A stretch of DNA of 24,820 nucleotides, taken from the NCBI GenBank assembly GCA_946403545.1, contig CAMJAG010000004.1, positions 1-24,820 of the forward strand, read 5' to 3'. The translations under genes were made by a program, and so were the position numbers. Positions 24,533-24,820 of the stretch are shown here, piece after piece. Position 1 is the first letter of the stretch. Every line of letters begins with the position of its first letter. Origin of the DNA: an uncultured Caryophanales bacterium. GTDB taxonomy: Bacteria > Bacillota_I > Bacilli_A > RFN20 > CAG-826. The notes beneath the pieces are model-generated. The model saw only the letters and a program-made list of their open reading frames with translations. It did not search any database and had not been told where the DNA came from.

Positions 24533-24533
24533 A

Positions 24534-24820
24534 TTAATTTACCAATCTTGCTAAAGCAAGCTTTACTAATTCATCTACTCCAAGAGTTGGGTCGTTAATA
24601 TTTGAAAGAACTTCATCAATTTGCTTTTTCTTATAGCCCATTTCTTTAAGGGCCAAAACTGCATCGTTATAGCAGGTTGGTTTACTTTTTCTTCCTACTA
24701 AGCGACTTCTCAAATCTAGGATAATTTGCTCCGCTCCTTTGCTACCTACTCCAGGTAATTTTCTCAAAAAGGAAACATTACTTGAAGCGATTGCATTAAA
24801 GATCTCTTCTCCACTAGCGA
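24534..24820 (-). CDS. ruvA: Holliday junction DNA-binding protein RuvA, 5' part missing
   Basis: The C-terminal 94 codons or so of RuvA run in from the right edge of the window. The visible part begins ASGEEIFNAIASSNVSFLRK and contains the second helix-hairpin-helix LPGVGSKGAEQIILDL. A linker and domain III (YNDAVLALKEMGYKKKQIDEV through ELVKLALARL), which contacts RuvB, follow. RuvA tetramers bind the four-way junction and load RuvB. A TTG at 24767 could be mistaken for the start, but homology continues upstream without a break. Confidence 0.93.
   Translation of the reverse strand, partial: ASGEEIFNAIASSNVSFLRKLPGVGSKGAEQIILDLRSRLVGRKSKPTCYNDAVLALKEMGYKKKQIDEVLSNINDPTLGVDELVKLALARLVN

Noticed and set aside
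24534..24767. RuvA starting at the TTG at 24767
   Set aside because: RuvA homology runs on upstream to the window edge, so the gene is cut by the window rather than short.

Overview
The window is AT-rich bacterial chromosome, by eye about one third G+C. Every recognisable gene lies on the minus strand and coding density is very high: no gap exceeds about 160 bases. I see no tRNA, rRNA, CRISPR array, insertion sequence or phage gene. The genes and their order point to a low-GC Firmicute. The compactness, the missing partners in otherwise conserved clusters and the frequent lack of Shine-Dalgarno (SD) sequences suggest a reduced-genome, Mollicutes-like or Bacilli-related, probably uncultured, lineage. 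Stops are 15 TAA, 2 TAG and 1 TGA, and no long gene has an in-frame TGA, so the standard bacterial code applies. The lineage is inference; the gene content is direct.

Reading in the direction of transcription (high to low coordinates), the order is: ruvA (3' part) and ruvB (Holliday-junction branch migration); a divergent fused SecDF; a RecJ-like exonuclease; a pair of half-size ABC exporters that look like one heterodimer; rel (ppGpp synthetase/hydrolase), hisS and aspS; tkt (transketolase); a YqhY-like Asp23/Gls24 protein, nusB, xseA, xseB and dxs; dinB, xerD and deoB; and, running off the left edge, a PemK/MazF-type toxin-like gene. Three blocks familiar from Firmicutes (ruvAB-secDF-recJ-rel-hisS-aspS, yqhY-nusB-xseAB-dxs, xerD-deoB) are joined here, without genes that often sit within or beside them (apt, dtd, folD, ispA).

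The genes serve DNA repair and recombination (ruvAB, recJ, xseAB, dinB, xerD), translation and stringent response (hisS, aspS, rel, nusB), protein export (secDF), pentose and isoprenoid metabolism (tkt, deoB, dxs) and small-molecule export (ABC pair). Many junctions are overlapping or nearly so (TAATG, TAATATG), which implies operons with translational coupling.

The items most worth a second look are: (1) histidyl-tRNA synthetase ending in a roughly 35-residue tail with 8 Cys and 7 His; (2) a toxin-like gene whose SD is one arm of a terminator-shaped hairpin; (3) at least four genes whose start codon sits 6-7 nt after a -10 box, implying leaderless mRNAs; (4) a SecDF that appears to have lost the usual proton-relay motifs; (5) several perfect inverted repeats placed in promoters or leaders. 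No wholly new multi-gene system is evident; the novelty lies in these modifications of housekeeping genes.
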